DNA from: Zarea fungicola
Taxonomy: Eukaryota; Ascomycota; Sordariomycetes; Hypocreales; Cordycipitaceae
Length of the DNA: 13,031 bases
NCBI GenBank assembly: GCA_900169235.1
Contig: FWCC01000053.1
Location: forward strand, 1 to 13,031
Direction of reading: 5' to 3'
Shown piece by piece: positions 1 through 8,483 of the stretch. The position numbers and the translations under genes were made by a program. The notes beneath the pieces are model-generated. The model was not told where the DNA came from. It did not search any database and worked only from the letters and a program-made list of their open reading frames with translations. Each line of letters begins with the position of its first letter. Positions within the stretch are counted from its first letter, which is position 1.

Positions 1-895
1 GTGACTGTTGAATGTAACGGACGACACCGAATGCGTAGATGCGATATCTACCCGGGAGCAAGTTGCCGTGCGGCCAGAGTTGGTCAATTTCAGTCCGCAG
101 TGAAGGGCAGATAGATGCGTGGCTTCCACACGGCGCCAAGGTATGGCTCCTCCCTACCACGACAGCAGGTGAAAGGAAGTTGCTGCCACCAGCACCGATG
201 GAGCAGTTCTGTCTGGTCAAGAAATTGCGGTTAGCAGGGATCCGGATCCGCCTGGCTCGACCGGCCTCTGACAACGTGTATCATAGCGCGCGCAACTCAG
301 CTCATATCACGAGGCTACCGAAATGTCGGCCACCTCTGGTCAACGCTTGCGTTTGTCTATCGGCGGCTACTTGACGATTATTTGACGTCAACCTAGGCCA
401 ATCTCTCATGAAACCCATTTTATAAAAGAAGGCGCCACTAATAATGGAGCGTGGTGTACGAGACAGATAATTATCAATATCCGCGCCGATACCAACTGTT
501 TTCCTGTTTTCCTTTTTCTCTCATCTTAGATTGAAGGCGAGGTTCTTAACACTCATTAATGCCTTTGCTTTTTGTTTTCCTTGTTTAAAAGGCTCGAGGA
601 CGGTTGCCAGCTTTGATAGCCCGTGATTATGATACCCGATGACGGGTCATAGGTGCTTACGGTCGGGGTACCCTAAATGGTTGGTCGGCGCTGAGCATCA
701 CGGTGGGCTAATATCATGATACAATGCGTTTATTTCAGCAAAAAACTAATATCCGAACTAGCCAATAGATTCGATTATCTGCCATCCAGATGTATGCAGG
801 TACGGATACACACATGCAGCCAATGCAGGCGTGACATGTCCTTGTGCTCCTAGCGAGTCACGCCGGTCGTGGAACTCGTGCAGTGGTAACTGGCA
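1..895 (+). repeat. Dispersed repeat, copy A (left edge cut by window)
   Basis: This non-coding stretch aligns in the same orientation with 3705-3767 (its first ~58 bases) and with 4711-5485 (bases 56-895). Shared blocks include the core around 226-420, the stretch around 505-530 with its run ttcctgttttcctttttctc, and the block around 770-850 near ccatccagatg. By eye, identity is about 80-85% with several indels. Copy A carries about 60 extra bases near 135-215. In a ~190-base stretch compared by hand, transitions and transversions were about equal, so repeat-induced point mutation did not dominate the divergence. No transposase or reverse transcriptase frame is visible in it. Similarity to copy B stops at the tggca at 891-895. 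Its class is unknown; it may be the end or UTR of a larger element, or an old non-autonomous element. Confidence 0.85.
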
Positions 896-902
896 GGTTC
901 GG

Positions 903-1180
903 TTATGTTTAGTGCCCGGGGAAAGGGGGGTCAAGCAATATCTGCTCCTGAAGGAGCCAAGCACGCTGATATGCGGCAATAAAATCGACGAGGCGAAGCG
1001 CTTCCGAAAATGGCAGAGCCAACTGCCTGAATTTCATGTCGTGAAGTTCTCTGACGGCTCGAAACTGACAGCTGGCGCGGTAGGTTGGGGCCAAGGAAGG
1101 AGAAGGTAAGCCAAGGAGAAGGGCGTTTGGGTGTCGCAGAAGTATTCGACAGTGAGGTGGAAAGAGCCTGGAGCATCTAA
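903..1180 (+). pseudogene. Decayed LINE (Tad1-like) ORF2 fragment, RNase H domain
   Basis: Read in the frame of 903-1109, the translation contains LICGNKIDEAKRFRKWQSQ followed by FSDGSKLTAGAVG, with DGS at about 1053-1061. A second frame at 1136-1177 gives AEVFDSEVERAWS and then a stop. DGS, then G-rich residues, then EVFD-x-EVE-x-A is the order seen in the RNase H domain at the end of fungal non-LTR retrotransposon polyproteins of the Tad1 type. The two halves lie in different frames, so at least one frameshift separates them. The next RNase H motif (an LDN-like strand with the third acidic residue) and everything upstream (the reverse transcriptase) are not visible. It is a dead, short fragment. 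It begins just past the end of repeat copy A; nothing similar follows copy B. The assignment rests on motif recognition, not on a search. Confidence 0.6.
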
Positions 1181-1904
1181 AAAGGCAGTTTCGCCGCAAA
1201 CACGACAAGAAGCTGAAGTCGGATCACCACGTATAATACGGTTACACTGCCGAGCCGTACTTGGCCACTTCCTTGGCCGCCACCGCCGCTGCGATTCGGT
1301 CTATTTCCTGCGACGTGTATCATTTATTAGAGATGCATAGCGCCTAGCCCTTGATTGGGTAAAGCACCGAATTTAGGCGCCGAAGCAGAGAAGCAGTTGT
1401 AGGGTCTGCCAAGGCCCGCATCTGTTATTCAAGCAGTAAGGAAACAAAGGGAATTAGAAAAAAAGGATAAGTATTAATAACATATTACCGTATGTAATTA
1501 CAATGTTTCTATAAATAGGTATTGTCCCTCATGAGAATTTTTCTTTGTAGAACAAGGAACAGATTTTATCCTGTTGTGCCCATTCGCCTCTCTAAACAAC
1601 TGTGTTGAGATCTGTCTGGACACGCAGCTCGTGCCTACGCGCCGTGGCGGCCAATCTGAGTTGTCTATCCCTTTCAAAACTTCAGGCATTGTAGTTTCTG
1701 CCATGTGGCACCTAATTTCTGTCATGGTACCGCTAGTACGGGGCAACGGTCAGCGGATTGACGTCCAGTTGCAAAGCGAGCGAAACAGTGACGGGTTCTG
1801 GCAAAGTAAATTAAATTATCGCATTAGTCCACAAGCGTTGCATACAACAACTTTTGTTGCCAAACCAAAAAGTCTATTACTCCTATTGACTCTATTATCA
1901 CCCA
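1181..1904. other. Non-coding stretch after the LINE relic and 3' of the DUF7924 gene
   Basis: I see no convincing gene here. The open frames at 1574-1927 (plus) and 1498-1746 (minus) show no recognisable domain. A 7-bp inverted pair, gcgccta at 1340-1346 and taggcgc at 1374-1380, is present. A/T-rich sequence at 1440-1515 may include the end of the LINE relic or transcript-end signals of the minus-strand gene. The right half is expected to hold the 3' untranslated region of the DUF7924 gene. Confidence 0.5.
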
Positions 1905-3209
1905 TTAACCCTGATCATAGTCATTGATTCTTGACCGCTTCGACGTCTCCTGAGTGGTGACAGACGTCTGCGTAGTTGCCGGCGACAATGGAGAGTGGCC
2001 GTCTTCATCCTTGGACTGACCGAGGGTGCTGGGACCAAGTAGCTGACTAATAGCGGACCGAATTCTGTTGAGGTGCATAGGCACCCAGATCTTATAAATG
2101 TTGGTTATGATCCGGTACGATGTGCCTCGTTCTTTCCCCTCTTGCTCGGTGAAGTAGAATGTACGAATAGCTTCGCGGAAGCATGTTGTATTGTCTTCAG
2201 CAATCTCGACGTAGTGAGCGTAGATTCGTACCGAGCTAGCATCATGCGAAACGGAAAACCCAAGAATCTCGCCATGGAGCTCCTTCTGCCGTCCAACCTC
2301 CCTGAAAAGCTTAACGACGCCCCTGATAGCAATCGTCATACTGAGGCCATTCTGACGATCGGCTGCATCAAGGGCGGCGCTGCCGCATTTTACTTCGCAG
2401 GTGAGGAAAGGAAAACACATCATGTACGTCGCCATGAACGGTGACTGATCATTTGCAAAGACATCTCCGACCCCAGGTTTTAATTTCTCACGCTCCTCTT
2501 CTGTGAAGGCATCATGTCGGAAGCCGACCGCATAGTCTGGTTGCGGCCGTTTCTCAATCTGAGAAAGAAGCCTTGCGTTGGTCCAGCTCTCATTCCAATT
2601 CTCAACCAGGTTATCTGAATTGCAATGCATGGAATATACCTCTGCAGACGGCACAATATTTGGTGTTATGGTTTGAATGATCCTCGCCTCATTGCGATTT
2701 CGCGTTTGGTTGCAGATGCTCTCGAACTTGTCGCCAAAGAAGTCGGTTGGGGGAAGCGGTGGTTGTCCTGCCTGTAATTCCCTACAAAGGTCCTTGCTTT
2801 GTTGCGTAAGCCCCGCAGGCGACCTGTTAAAATAGCTACCATGCCTTTCCAGTAGCTTATTGAACTTGAGATCTGAGTAGGGCACTGTCGCGCTCCCCGT
2901 GTCAGAGTCACCGGGTTCGGATCGCTTGCGGCCTCGGCTTTGGCTTCGGCTGCTCGCAGAGGCCGAGGATTTTCTTTCTGCAAGAATGCGGTTCATATTG
3001 GAATGCTCTCGCTGTCGGAGCCAGCGAAGGACCGAATTGCCTGGCACAGTTGTGAGAGGGGACCTTTCGCGCGGTTGCCTGCCGCGTTTGTGTACACGGG
3101 TACTGGTATCGCTGGGAGCTTTGAGTTGTCGCTTCTTCGAGGGACAGGAGGTCGTTTGTGTCGGCTTGTTGACTGCACGGTTGAGAGTTTGAGATCTGGT
3201 GCGAACCAT
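1905..3209 (-). CDS. DUF7924-family protein, putative PD-(D/E)XK-like fold
   Basis: An intact, intronless frame of 434 residues. The ATG at 3209-3207 has a good context (aaac before ATG, G after) and is the first ATG in frame; the stop is TAA at 1907-1905. Residues 1-105 are basic, Ser/Arg-rich and probably disordered, with likely nuclear-localisation clusters (KKRQLK near 25-30, KRGRQPRER near 41-49, SRGRKR near 91-96). Residues ~110-390 match the fungal domain of unknown function that I recognise as DUF7924: FESICNQTRNRNEARIIQ at 162-179, RPQPDYAVGFR at 221-231, FPFLTCEVKCG at 266-276, ADRQN at 283-287, and a C-terminal W-P-x-H-L block near 375-380. PD at 224-225 followed by E272-x-K274 fits the acidic/lysine core of PD-(D/E)XK enzymes; nuclease activity is inference. 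The tail (391-434) is polar and Ser/Thr-rich. An out-of-frame upstream ATG at 3253 overlaps the start. The gene lies between two direct repeats, but no encoded partner is nearby. Its intact frame, beside a decayed LINE and diverged repeats, suggests recent activity or selection. Confidence 0.85.
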   Translation of the reverse strand: MVRTRSQTLNRAVNKPTQTTSCPSKKRQLKAPSDTSTRVHKRGRQPRERSPLTTVPGNSVLRWLRQREHSNMNRILAERKSSASASSRSQSRGRKRSEPGDSDTGSATVPYSDLKFNKLLERHGSYFNRSPAGLTQQSKDLCRELQAGQPPLPPTDFFGDKFESICNQTRNRNEARIIQTITPNIVPSAEVYSMHCNSDNLVENWNESWTNARLLSQIEKRPQPDYAVGFRHDAFTEEEREKLKPGVGDVFANDQSPFMATYMMCFPFLTCEVKCGSAALDAADRQNGLSMTIAIRGVVKLFREVGRQKELHGEILGFSVSHDASSVRIYAHYVEIAEDNTTCFREAIRTFYFTEQEGKERGTSYRIITNIYKIWVPMHLNRIRSAISQLLGPSTLGQSKDEDGHSPLSPATTQTSVTTQETSKRSRINDYDQG

Positions 3210-3704
3210 GTTTTGGGAAGAAGGGGATCTTTCCTGTCCCTTTCAACGTCCATCGAAAAAAAGGGTGCCGAAGCTTCTCCAGCTGGTCACAAAGGCGGCC
3301 GGCTCTTGGAATGCTAAATCAAGTCAGATGAGATCAAATATCGACGGTTGGACAGTAATTTTCCTCTGCAGGGCAGTGGCAGCCAGAAGGATTTGTTGTC
3401 GTCGGTTGGTGTGCAGGTGAGGAAATGCTGTGTCAGGTTTAGGTGGCGGCGGCAATTCGGTTGGCAATGGATGGCTCTCAAAGGTGTGGAGATCTCCAGA
3501 CGATGTCATCCATCGATAGGTCCGCACTCGAAACACTAGTTCAGATGCCCTTTCAGTCACTGAATACTACCTGATTGGCTTACTGTCGCCAGACTTCCGC
3601 TTGGACAAGGCTAGATGCCAGCAGGAGCATTGCCCAGTTCGACATTAGAATGAAAATTTCGATGAAAAGATTCATGTGCGGTAGTTGAGATATAAATATT
3701 GGCC
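3210..3704. other. 5' flank of the DUF7924 gene
   Basis: This holds the presumed promoter and 5' leader of the minus-strand gene. Just upstream of the start the minus strand is rich in C/T and A (ccccttcttcccaaaac). An upstream ATG at 3253-3251 opens a frame ending at 2993, out of frame with the main protein. No clear TATA box stands out close to the start. Other short open frames in the interval show no domain I recognise. Confidence 0.4.
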
Positions 3705-3767
3705 AGACGATGGTGAATGAATAAGACGGACAGTACCAAATACGTAGAGGCGACGCCTACCCGGGAG
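3705..3767 (+). repeat. Detached left end of repeat copy B
   Basis: Bases 3735-3767 match 26-58 of copy A at 27 of 33 positions, ending in the identical block ctacccgggag. The match weakens but continues left through ggtgaatg and cggac. Similarity stops exactly after gag at 3765-3767, and repeat copy B resumes at 4711 with gagcaagttg, the bases that follow in copy A. The two pieces are therefore one repeat copy separated by 943 bp. Confidence 0.7.
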
Positions 3768-4710
3768 TAGCTATACAATGTCTTCCGACTCGCGTTGGCC
3801 TGCACCAAAAACGCAAGAGTATCATTGTTGCGTCATATTATATTAATAGAATATGGCAAAGCCATTCATCTATTCAAGTTTTGAACTGTCGGCCTCGACC
3901 CTGAGTGGCGAAGATACGCAGTGCAGTGAAATGTTTCTGCGCATCCCCTCGAAAGCGATCATTTGCTGGGAACTTGTCAGACTGTAGAGCACGTAAGATG
4001 TGTCCTACAGCAGTATACTGGAAGATATATTTCTCCAATTCGTCAGAGTGAATGAAAAGAATAATCTCAATACTGATTATAGCGACCCATCATGTTGGCC
4101 ACCAATGTTCCTAATGGCTGGGCACCGTCGAAAAACATGACCTCAATGTCTCACAACCTTGCCCTACTGTCTCCTTGGCGTCTGACAACCAGCAGGCTCA
4201 GTAGGTCCTAGTAGCACAGGACTAGCACGAGTTTCCGGCAGTATAGGGAGTAGATGGCGCTACGTACAGGCACCACGAATACTTTCTCGTTTGATTTGCC
4301 TCGTCCCAAACAGTTGCGAGCGGCAAGCCGCGTGACTGGACTTGAGAGGGTGACGGAATTAGTGTGCCGTTCGGCGCGGCCACCAGCCATTCCAACGTTT
4401 TTTGGGTGCCTTCCGTGCCTGCTGCGCCGATCTACAGCAGCATACGGCATACAGCATGTAGGAACTGGTCTCTCGGCTGGACAACGCCGACAACTGGCGC
4501 GCTGTGCAAGTCAGAGGCCGCGGGCGAGTCCGCCAGGGTAGATCCTGCTCCTAGCCTGTGCGCCGAGAGTATGCAGGCGAAAAGCCCGAAAGCAAAAAAG
4601 TCTCGCCACAGTCGAAGGCTGTATGTGATGTCGCAGGTGTCCAGTTGCGAAGAAATCGAAAAAGCTCCAACAACACCCTAGCGCGCATCGGTAAGCCGAA
4701 GGCAGGTAGA
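3768..4710. mobile_element. 943-bp insertion splitting repeat copy B (unclassified)
   Basis: Copy A is continuous across the point where copy B is interrupted, so this segment behaves like an insertion into copy B. The bases gag occur on both sides (3765-3767 and 4711-4713), which could be a 3-bp target duplication or chance. I found no terminal inverted repeats (the start reads tagctatacaatg, the end ggcaggtaga), no poly-A tail and no recognisable transposase. Open frames of 77-105 codons at 4254-4791 have no known domain, and one of them runs into copy B. A non-autonomous element, a filler sequence from repair, or an old deletion in copy A combined with rearrangement are all possible. Confidence 0.4.
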
Positions 4711-5485
4711 GAGCAAGTTGCTGTGCGGCCAGAGTTGGTCAGTTTCAGTGCGCAGCGAAGGGCAGATAGACCAGTAGCTTCCCCAAGATGATAGTGGGTG
4801 AAAGTAAGCTCTGGTCAAAAGCGGCGGTTAGCAGGGATCAGGATCCGCCTGGCTCGACAGGCCACTGACATCATAGCGCGCAACGCAGCCCAAATCGCGG
4901 TGCTACCAAAATGTCGGCCACCTCTGGACGACGCATGCGTTTGTCCATCGGCAGCTACTTGGCGACTACTTGACATCCACCTAGGCCAATATCTCATGAA
5001 ACCCATTTTATAAATGCAGATGCCACAAATAATAGAGCGTGGTGTACGAGACAGATTATTATAAATAAATATCTGCGTCGATGCCCGCTGTTTTCCTGTT
5101 TTCCTTTTTCTCTCATCCTAGATTCAAGGCGAGGCTCTCAACAGTCATTTATACCTTTGCTTTTTGGTTTGCTTTGTGTAACAGGGCTCGACGGTCGCCA
5201 GCTTGATACCGCATTACTATGGTACGAATGATGGGTTATAGGTGCTTACAGATGGGGGTGCCCTAAATGGTTGGTCCACACTGAACATCACGGTGGCTGA
5301 TATCATGATACAGTGCTTTTATTTTCCCAAAAACCAATATCCCAACTAGCTAATAGATTCGAATATCTTCCATCCAGATGCATGCAGGTACGGATACACG
5401 CATGCAGCCCCATGCAGGCGTTACATGTCCTTGTGCTGCCGTCGAGTCCCGCTGATCGTGGAACTCGGACGGTGGTAACTTGGCA
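4711..5485 (+). repeat. Dispersed repeat, copy B (main part)
   Basis: Aligns with 56-895 of copy A from gagcaagttgc through to tggca. Nearly identical stretches include the block around 4990-5012 (ctcatgaaacccattttataaa) and the T-rich run at 5091-5113. It is shorter than copy A because it lacks about 60 bases near its left end and has other small indels. It carries no intact gene; the frames within it are short and differ from those of copy A, which argues against a conserved coding function. Together with copy A it brackets 903-3704, including the DUF7924 gene. Confidence 0.85.
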
Positions 5486-5688
5486 TGGCGCTGGCTCTTA
5501 CGGGCATCGGCTTTTAGGCTATTACGCTAGCAGGTACCCCTGCATCCTCCTGATCCTATCTCGCTACTAGCCACACACAAAATGAAAAAGGGAGAAAAAA
5601 AATCACAGCGAAACAGACTGTCATACACTGTCGAACACGGTTGCAGGGAGCATTTTCATACACAAGTCTTGCGCAAGGGCCTCGTGCA

Positions 5689-6256
5689 TCAAGCGAACCC
5701 TATCCCATCTAGCGTTGGGTGATATTGGTCTATGTGTGTGCTGGCGTTGGTTCAGCCGGCAGCTCAGACATGACCGGACAAGGGCACTGGCCGGCAGGTG
5801 GCGTGCAATACATCCCGGACTGTTGCGTTGCATTTACAGGGCCTCGGGAATGTACAGGGGGGGGATGCGGGGATACGTCGACGGCGCCAAGCCGCCAGCG
5901 TCGAGAGGGAGCACCATGCTCTTCCACTGAGCTGTTGTCTGCATCTTTACCTGCGCGATTAGGAGGACGAGTACGGCACGGGGTGGGGGACGGCACATAC
6001 ATGATGCATTCCACAAGGGCTCCTTGCGAGCACGGCGATGGTTAATACACAGGGATAGCAGGAAGCCGGCGACGAGGGCAGCGATAAATAGCGCGGCGCT
6101 ACGCCAGACATCGAGTCTGGTGAGGTTCTCGATATCAAAAACCCCGTACGAAGAGGGTGTTGTGCTATATTCTACACTGCAGTCACAAGTGGGTGAGGGG
6201 GGGAAAGCAGCTGGTTTGGTCTGGGCTTGAGTTTGTTTCTGGCAGGGAAACGACAT
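5689..6256 (-). CDS. Small single-pass membrane protein, two-exon model (hypothetical)
   Basis: The model is exon 1 at 6256-6001, an intron at 6000-5730 (271 nt), and exon 2 at 5729-5689, encoding about 98 residues. The start MSFPCQKQTQ lies about 55 bases downstream of a TATAAAA box, after a C/T-rich leader. An in-frame ATG at 6325 is upstream of that box and so less likely. The intron has a perfect GTATGT donor, a possible branch site (ggctgaac) and an acatag acceptor. It joins in frame to give NASYQYHPTLDGIGFA and then a stop. Residues 1-45 are Pro/Ser/Thr/Cys-rich with a possible glycosylation site (NLT at 44-46). Residues ~53-71 (SAALFIAALVAGFLLSLCI) form one hydrophobic helix, followed by NHRRARK, which suggests a cytosolic C-terminus. 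I do not recognise a family. Without splicing, the frame runs on to 5834 as 163 codons from 6325. A different donor (GTAAAG at 5950) with an acceptor at 5741 would give a longer protein ending at 5621. Confidence 0.45.
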
Positions 6257-6310
6257 GGATACAAGATAGAGAGAAGGAAGGAAGGGGCACAAGTGGCGGG
6301 CGGGGGGGTG

Positions 6311-6317
6311 TTTTATA
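6311..6317 (-). promoter_or_regulatory. TATA box for the small membrane-protein gene
   Basis: The minus strand reads ggTATAAAAcac. It is followed by a strongly pyrimidine-rich leader (6310-6257, with runs such as ccccttccttccttctctct) and the ATG at 6256. The spacing and the C/T-rich stretch are typical of fungal core promoters. The leader also contains a long C run whose complement on the plus strand is G-rich (6294-6309). Confidence 0.5.
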
Positions 6318-6325
6318 CCTTTCAT

Positions 6326-7577
6326 GTGCTATTTTTAGACTGCCATCCACTGGTCTGGGTATTGAACGACAAATCCAGCTAGTGCACTAACAGTAATCCG
6401 AAGAGCGCCAGCAGACCTGTGACCTGCAGTAGGCCCTGTCAGCTAGAGTTTTAGCAGCGTCAGTGTGTTATGCATCTTAGGCCAAGTGTACCCATATTTG
6501 GTGCCATTTACCCCCATAACTGGTGGAAATTACCTCCGGATTTTGGTGGCAATCTTGCAGTCGTTCCTAAATCTTTGGGTAAATAGTCTAGGCATCCACA
6601 CAATTAAAAACCAAATACTTTTCAGCCCGATTTCAACGATTGTTTTTCTAATTTTCTATTTCTTGGACAAGATCATCGCATAATCATGGCGATATGGGCA
6701 GGAGAAGATGAACTAGCCATGGAAACCCATGGAAATCAATGGAAGCTAGCGTAGAGGCCACGGTGTCCACATTGTCGCTCATCGGTTCGGTCGCACTATG
6801 CCGACTCGATGTTGCGCTTTCTTACCTGCTTCATCAGTGCTCCCGGTATTTTCTGTGCGAGACCAGACGAATATAGAAGATTTTTGCTATTGGCAATTTT
6901 GACGATAATTGTACACCACAACCAAATGGATCGACCTGCGAAGATCTCTGGCTAAGCACTTCTTCCTGGCATGATCATCAACGCCTGTCTATCCTGCGCT
7001 GTCAATTTGGTTGGATGCAACTAACGGATTATCAAGTGAACAAATACCTTCCCATTCGTTTCCAAGAACTTTCTGTTCAAGATCGACCGAAAGCTCCCTG
7101 CATCCCCCGCTTTGTCGTTCGTCCAGTTCTGGAAGATGAATAGATTGTAGGGGTTAGAAAGCCAGAAATAGATGTGCCAGAAGTGGTATTGTGCCTGATG
7201 GGGTACCTGAAGTGGGAGTTGCTATACATAGAAGATTTGTATTGGGTATCTTGATCATGGGAAATGAATAAGATGCGGAAACGGGTATCCTCCAATTCGG
7301 TGGCCTATTTCTTCTTGTTCTCTGCGCCCATGTCCCGTTAGCGATATTGAACCCATATTCTGGGCTGTGTTTCTGGGTTCTCACGTCAATTCGATTCTTT
7401 AACTAGTCTGTTCCTCCTGATCTGACTTATTTGAGAGAATAGCGCCTTTTGATCAGCTGTTGGTGGGTTTCTATGCCGTCAAAAAGTGGCTAGCCACACC
7501 AAGGCTTGATTATGATACCATTTATGTGTGACATTCTCCCTTTGTCTACATCCAGGCTGTCCCTGTTTCCGTTTTTC
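6326..7577. other. Intergenic stretch without a supportable gene
   Basis: I see no convincing gene here. The region 6465-6690 is A/T-rich and its open frame is hydrophobic only because of composition. Frames at 7077-7384 (minus) lack recognisable domains, and the plus-strand reading around 7020-7290 is broken by stops. A small tandem repeat lies at 6717-6746. An old, unrecognisable transposon remnant cannot be excluded. Confidence 0.5.
6717..6746. repeat. Three tandem 10-bp units
   Basis: ccatggaaac, ccatggaaat and caatggaagc lie head to tail, differing by one to three bases. This is probably a slippage product. No function is evident. Confidence 0.5.
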
Positions 7578-7703
7578 TCAACCCGTGGCGCCTTCCGCTG
7601 TTACCTTTTCTGGCTGGCCGTATCCCAATGACAAACTTTCCTTCTTCCACATCACGGAGTCGTTATCCCTGCGGCGAGTTGGCGCCTCGCTGCCCAACCG
7701 CTC
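7578..7703 (-). other. Possible second exon of the coiled-coil gene at 8045-8425
   Basis: On the minus strand, a ctaac branch-type site and a ttgtgcag acceptor (AG at 7705-7704) precede an open stretch of 41 codons ending in TGA at 7580-7578. Its start reads ERLGSEAPTRRRDNDSVMWK. If spliced to a GTATGT donor at 8080-8075 within the upstream frame, the phase is preserved and the protein would be about 156 residues with a 377-nt intron. The intron is long for a fungus, and no domain supports the extension. Confidence 0.25.
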
Positions 7704-8044
7704 CTGCACAATGTAGGGCGAAGCGGGTTAGAAGCTAGTAACTTGCATAGCAGCAACAGGAAGTTGTACATCTCTTGGGCTTCAGTATATTTACGGTCTA
7801 AATCTGCGATTGACTAAGTCTCTTTCTTGCTATGACGTATTTGGGCCGGTTGCTATTTTGTGCTGTCTGCTCTAAGCATCAATTTGAGCCGCGCCTGTTG
7901 TACAACCGTCATCATCATATCCTAATCTTGCACCAGCTTATTCCTCGGCTCCCGCAGCTATTGTGCGTGTGCCGCGCTTCTCTATGATTTGCGTACACCA
8001 TGTCCAATTGCTCGCTTATTTGCATACAGGAACAATATGGACCG

Positions 8045-8425
8045 CTATACCCCCTTGCTAGCTTCCCAGCTTTTACATACTTCCTGGATCTCGGCATCGT
8101 ACTCCTCCACCTTTCGTTGCAATAGGTCGACTTGGCTTCGTAATGCTGGCACAAGAGCCAGCAGTAGCTTGTATTTTTGACACTCGGCGTTAAGATCCAG
8201 CCGTAGCCAATTCTTTTCTTCTTCAAGTTCTGCGATGCGCTGCTGAGGTGAGGCCGCCACGGCCTTGCTTGGAAGCTTCCACAGCTCTAAAGTCTCGGTG
8301 TTTCCACCCAACGCTTGAATAGCAAAGTCGATCGAATCAGGGGAAGATGGGCGAGACATCCTCACTTGTTGACCAACTACGCGTTGTGCTGGTTGGCTTT
8401 CCATTGCTATGGAAGATTGTTTCAT
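8045..8425 (-). CDS. Hypothetical coiled-coil protein
   Basis: An open frame of 126 codons from ATG at 8425-8423 to TAG at 8047-8045. Residues 1-60 are polar and probably disordered (SRPSSPDSIDFAIQALGG near 24-41). Residues ~62-115 form a heptad-like coiled coil, with RIAELEEEKNWLRLDL followed by LLLALVPALRSQVDLLQRKV. The coil, balanced charges and lack of low-complexity bias make it look like real protein rather than chance, but I do not recognise a family. A canonical GTATGT donor occurs in frame at 8080-8075, right after AEIQE, so the last 11 codons may be intronic and the gene may continue into 7578-7703. A 7-bp inverted repeat lies about 40-60 bases upstream of the start. No neighbour suggests a partner. 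Confidence 0.45.
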   Translation of the reverse strand: MKQSSIAMESQPAQRVVGQQVRMSRPSSPDSIDFAIQALGGNTETLELWKLPSKAVAASPQQRIAELEEEKNWLRLDLNAECQKYKLLLALVPALRSQVDLLQRKVEEYDAEIQEVCKSWEASKGV

Positions 8426-8462
8426 TTAGCTTGATTTTGGAGGTAGGCTGCGCATAGTTGTG

Positions 8463-8483
8463 TAGAGCCACGATCAGGCTCTA
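8463..8483. repeat. Perfect 7-bp inverted repeat upstream of the coiled-coil gene
   Basis: tagagcc, a 7-base spacer (acgatca), then ggctcta. It sits in the presumed leader or promoter of the gene at 8045-8425, so it could be a dimeric protein-binding site or a transcript hairpin. A short palindrome such as this can also occur by chance. Confidence 0.4.

Noticed and set aside
2073..2444. Plus-strand open frame of 123 codons, and other frames over 1905-3209
   Set aside because: They are antisense or frame shadows of the DUF7924 gene, with no domain of their own.
1..5485. An LTR retrotransposon with copies A and B as LTRs
   Set aside because: The interior has no gag, protease, integrase or LTR-type reverse transcriptase, only a LINE fragment and a DUF7924 gene on the opposite strand. 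The repeat ends show no TG...CA or primer-binding site, and the copies are too diverged.
1..5485. Repeat-induced point mutation as the cause of A/B divergence
   Set aside because: A hand comparison of ~190 bases shows transitions and transversions in about equal number. A full alignment would be needed to exclude a minor contribution.
6323..6325. ATG at 6325 as the start of the small membrane-protein gene
   Set aside because: It lies upstream of the TATA box at 6317-6311, so a transcript starting from that box would not contain it.
6465..6683. 72-codon frame that looks like a membrane protein
   Set aside because: It lies in A/T-rich sequence, which yields Ile/Leu/Phe codons by composition. 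No promoter, splice or domain evidence.
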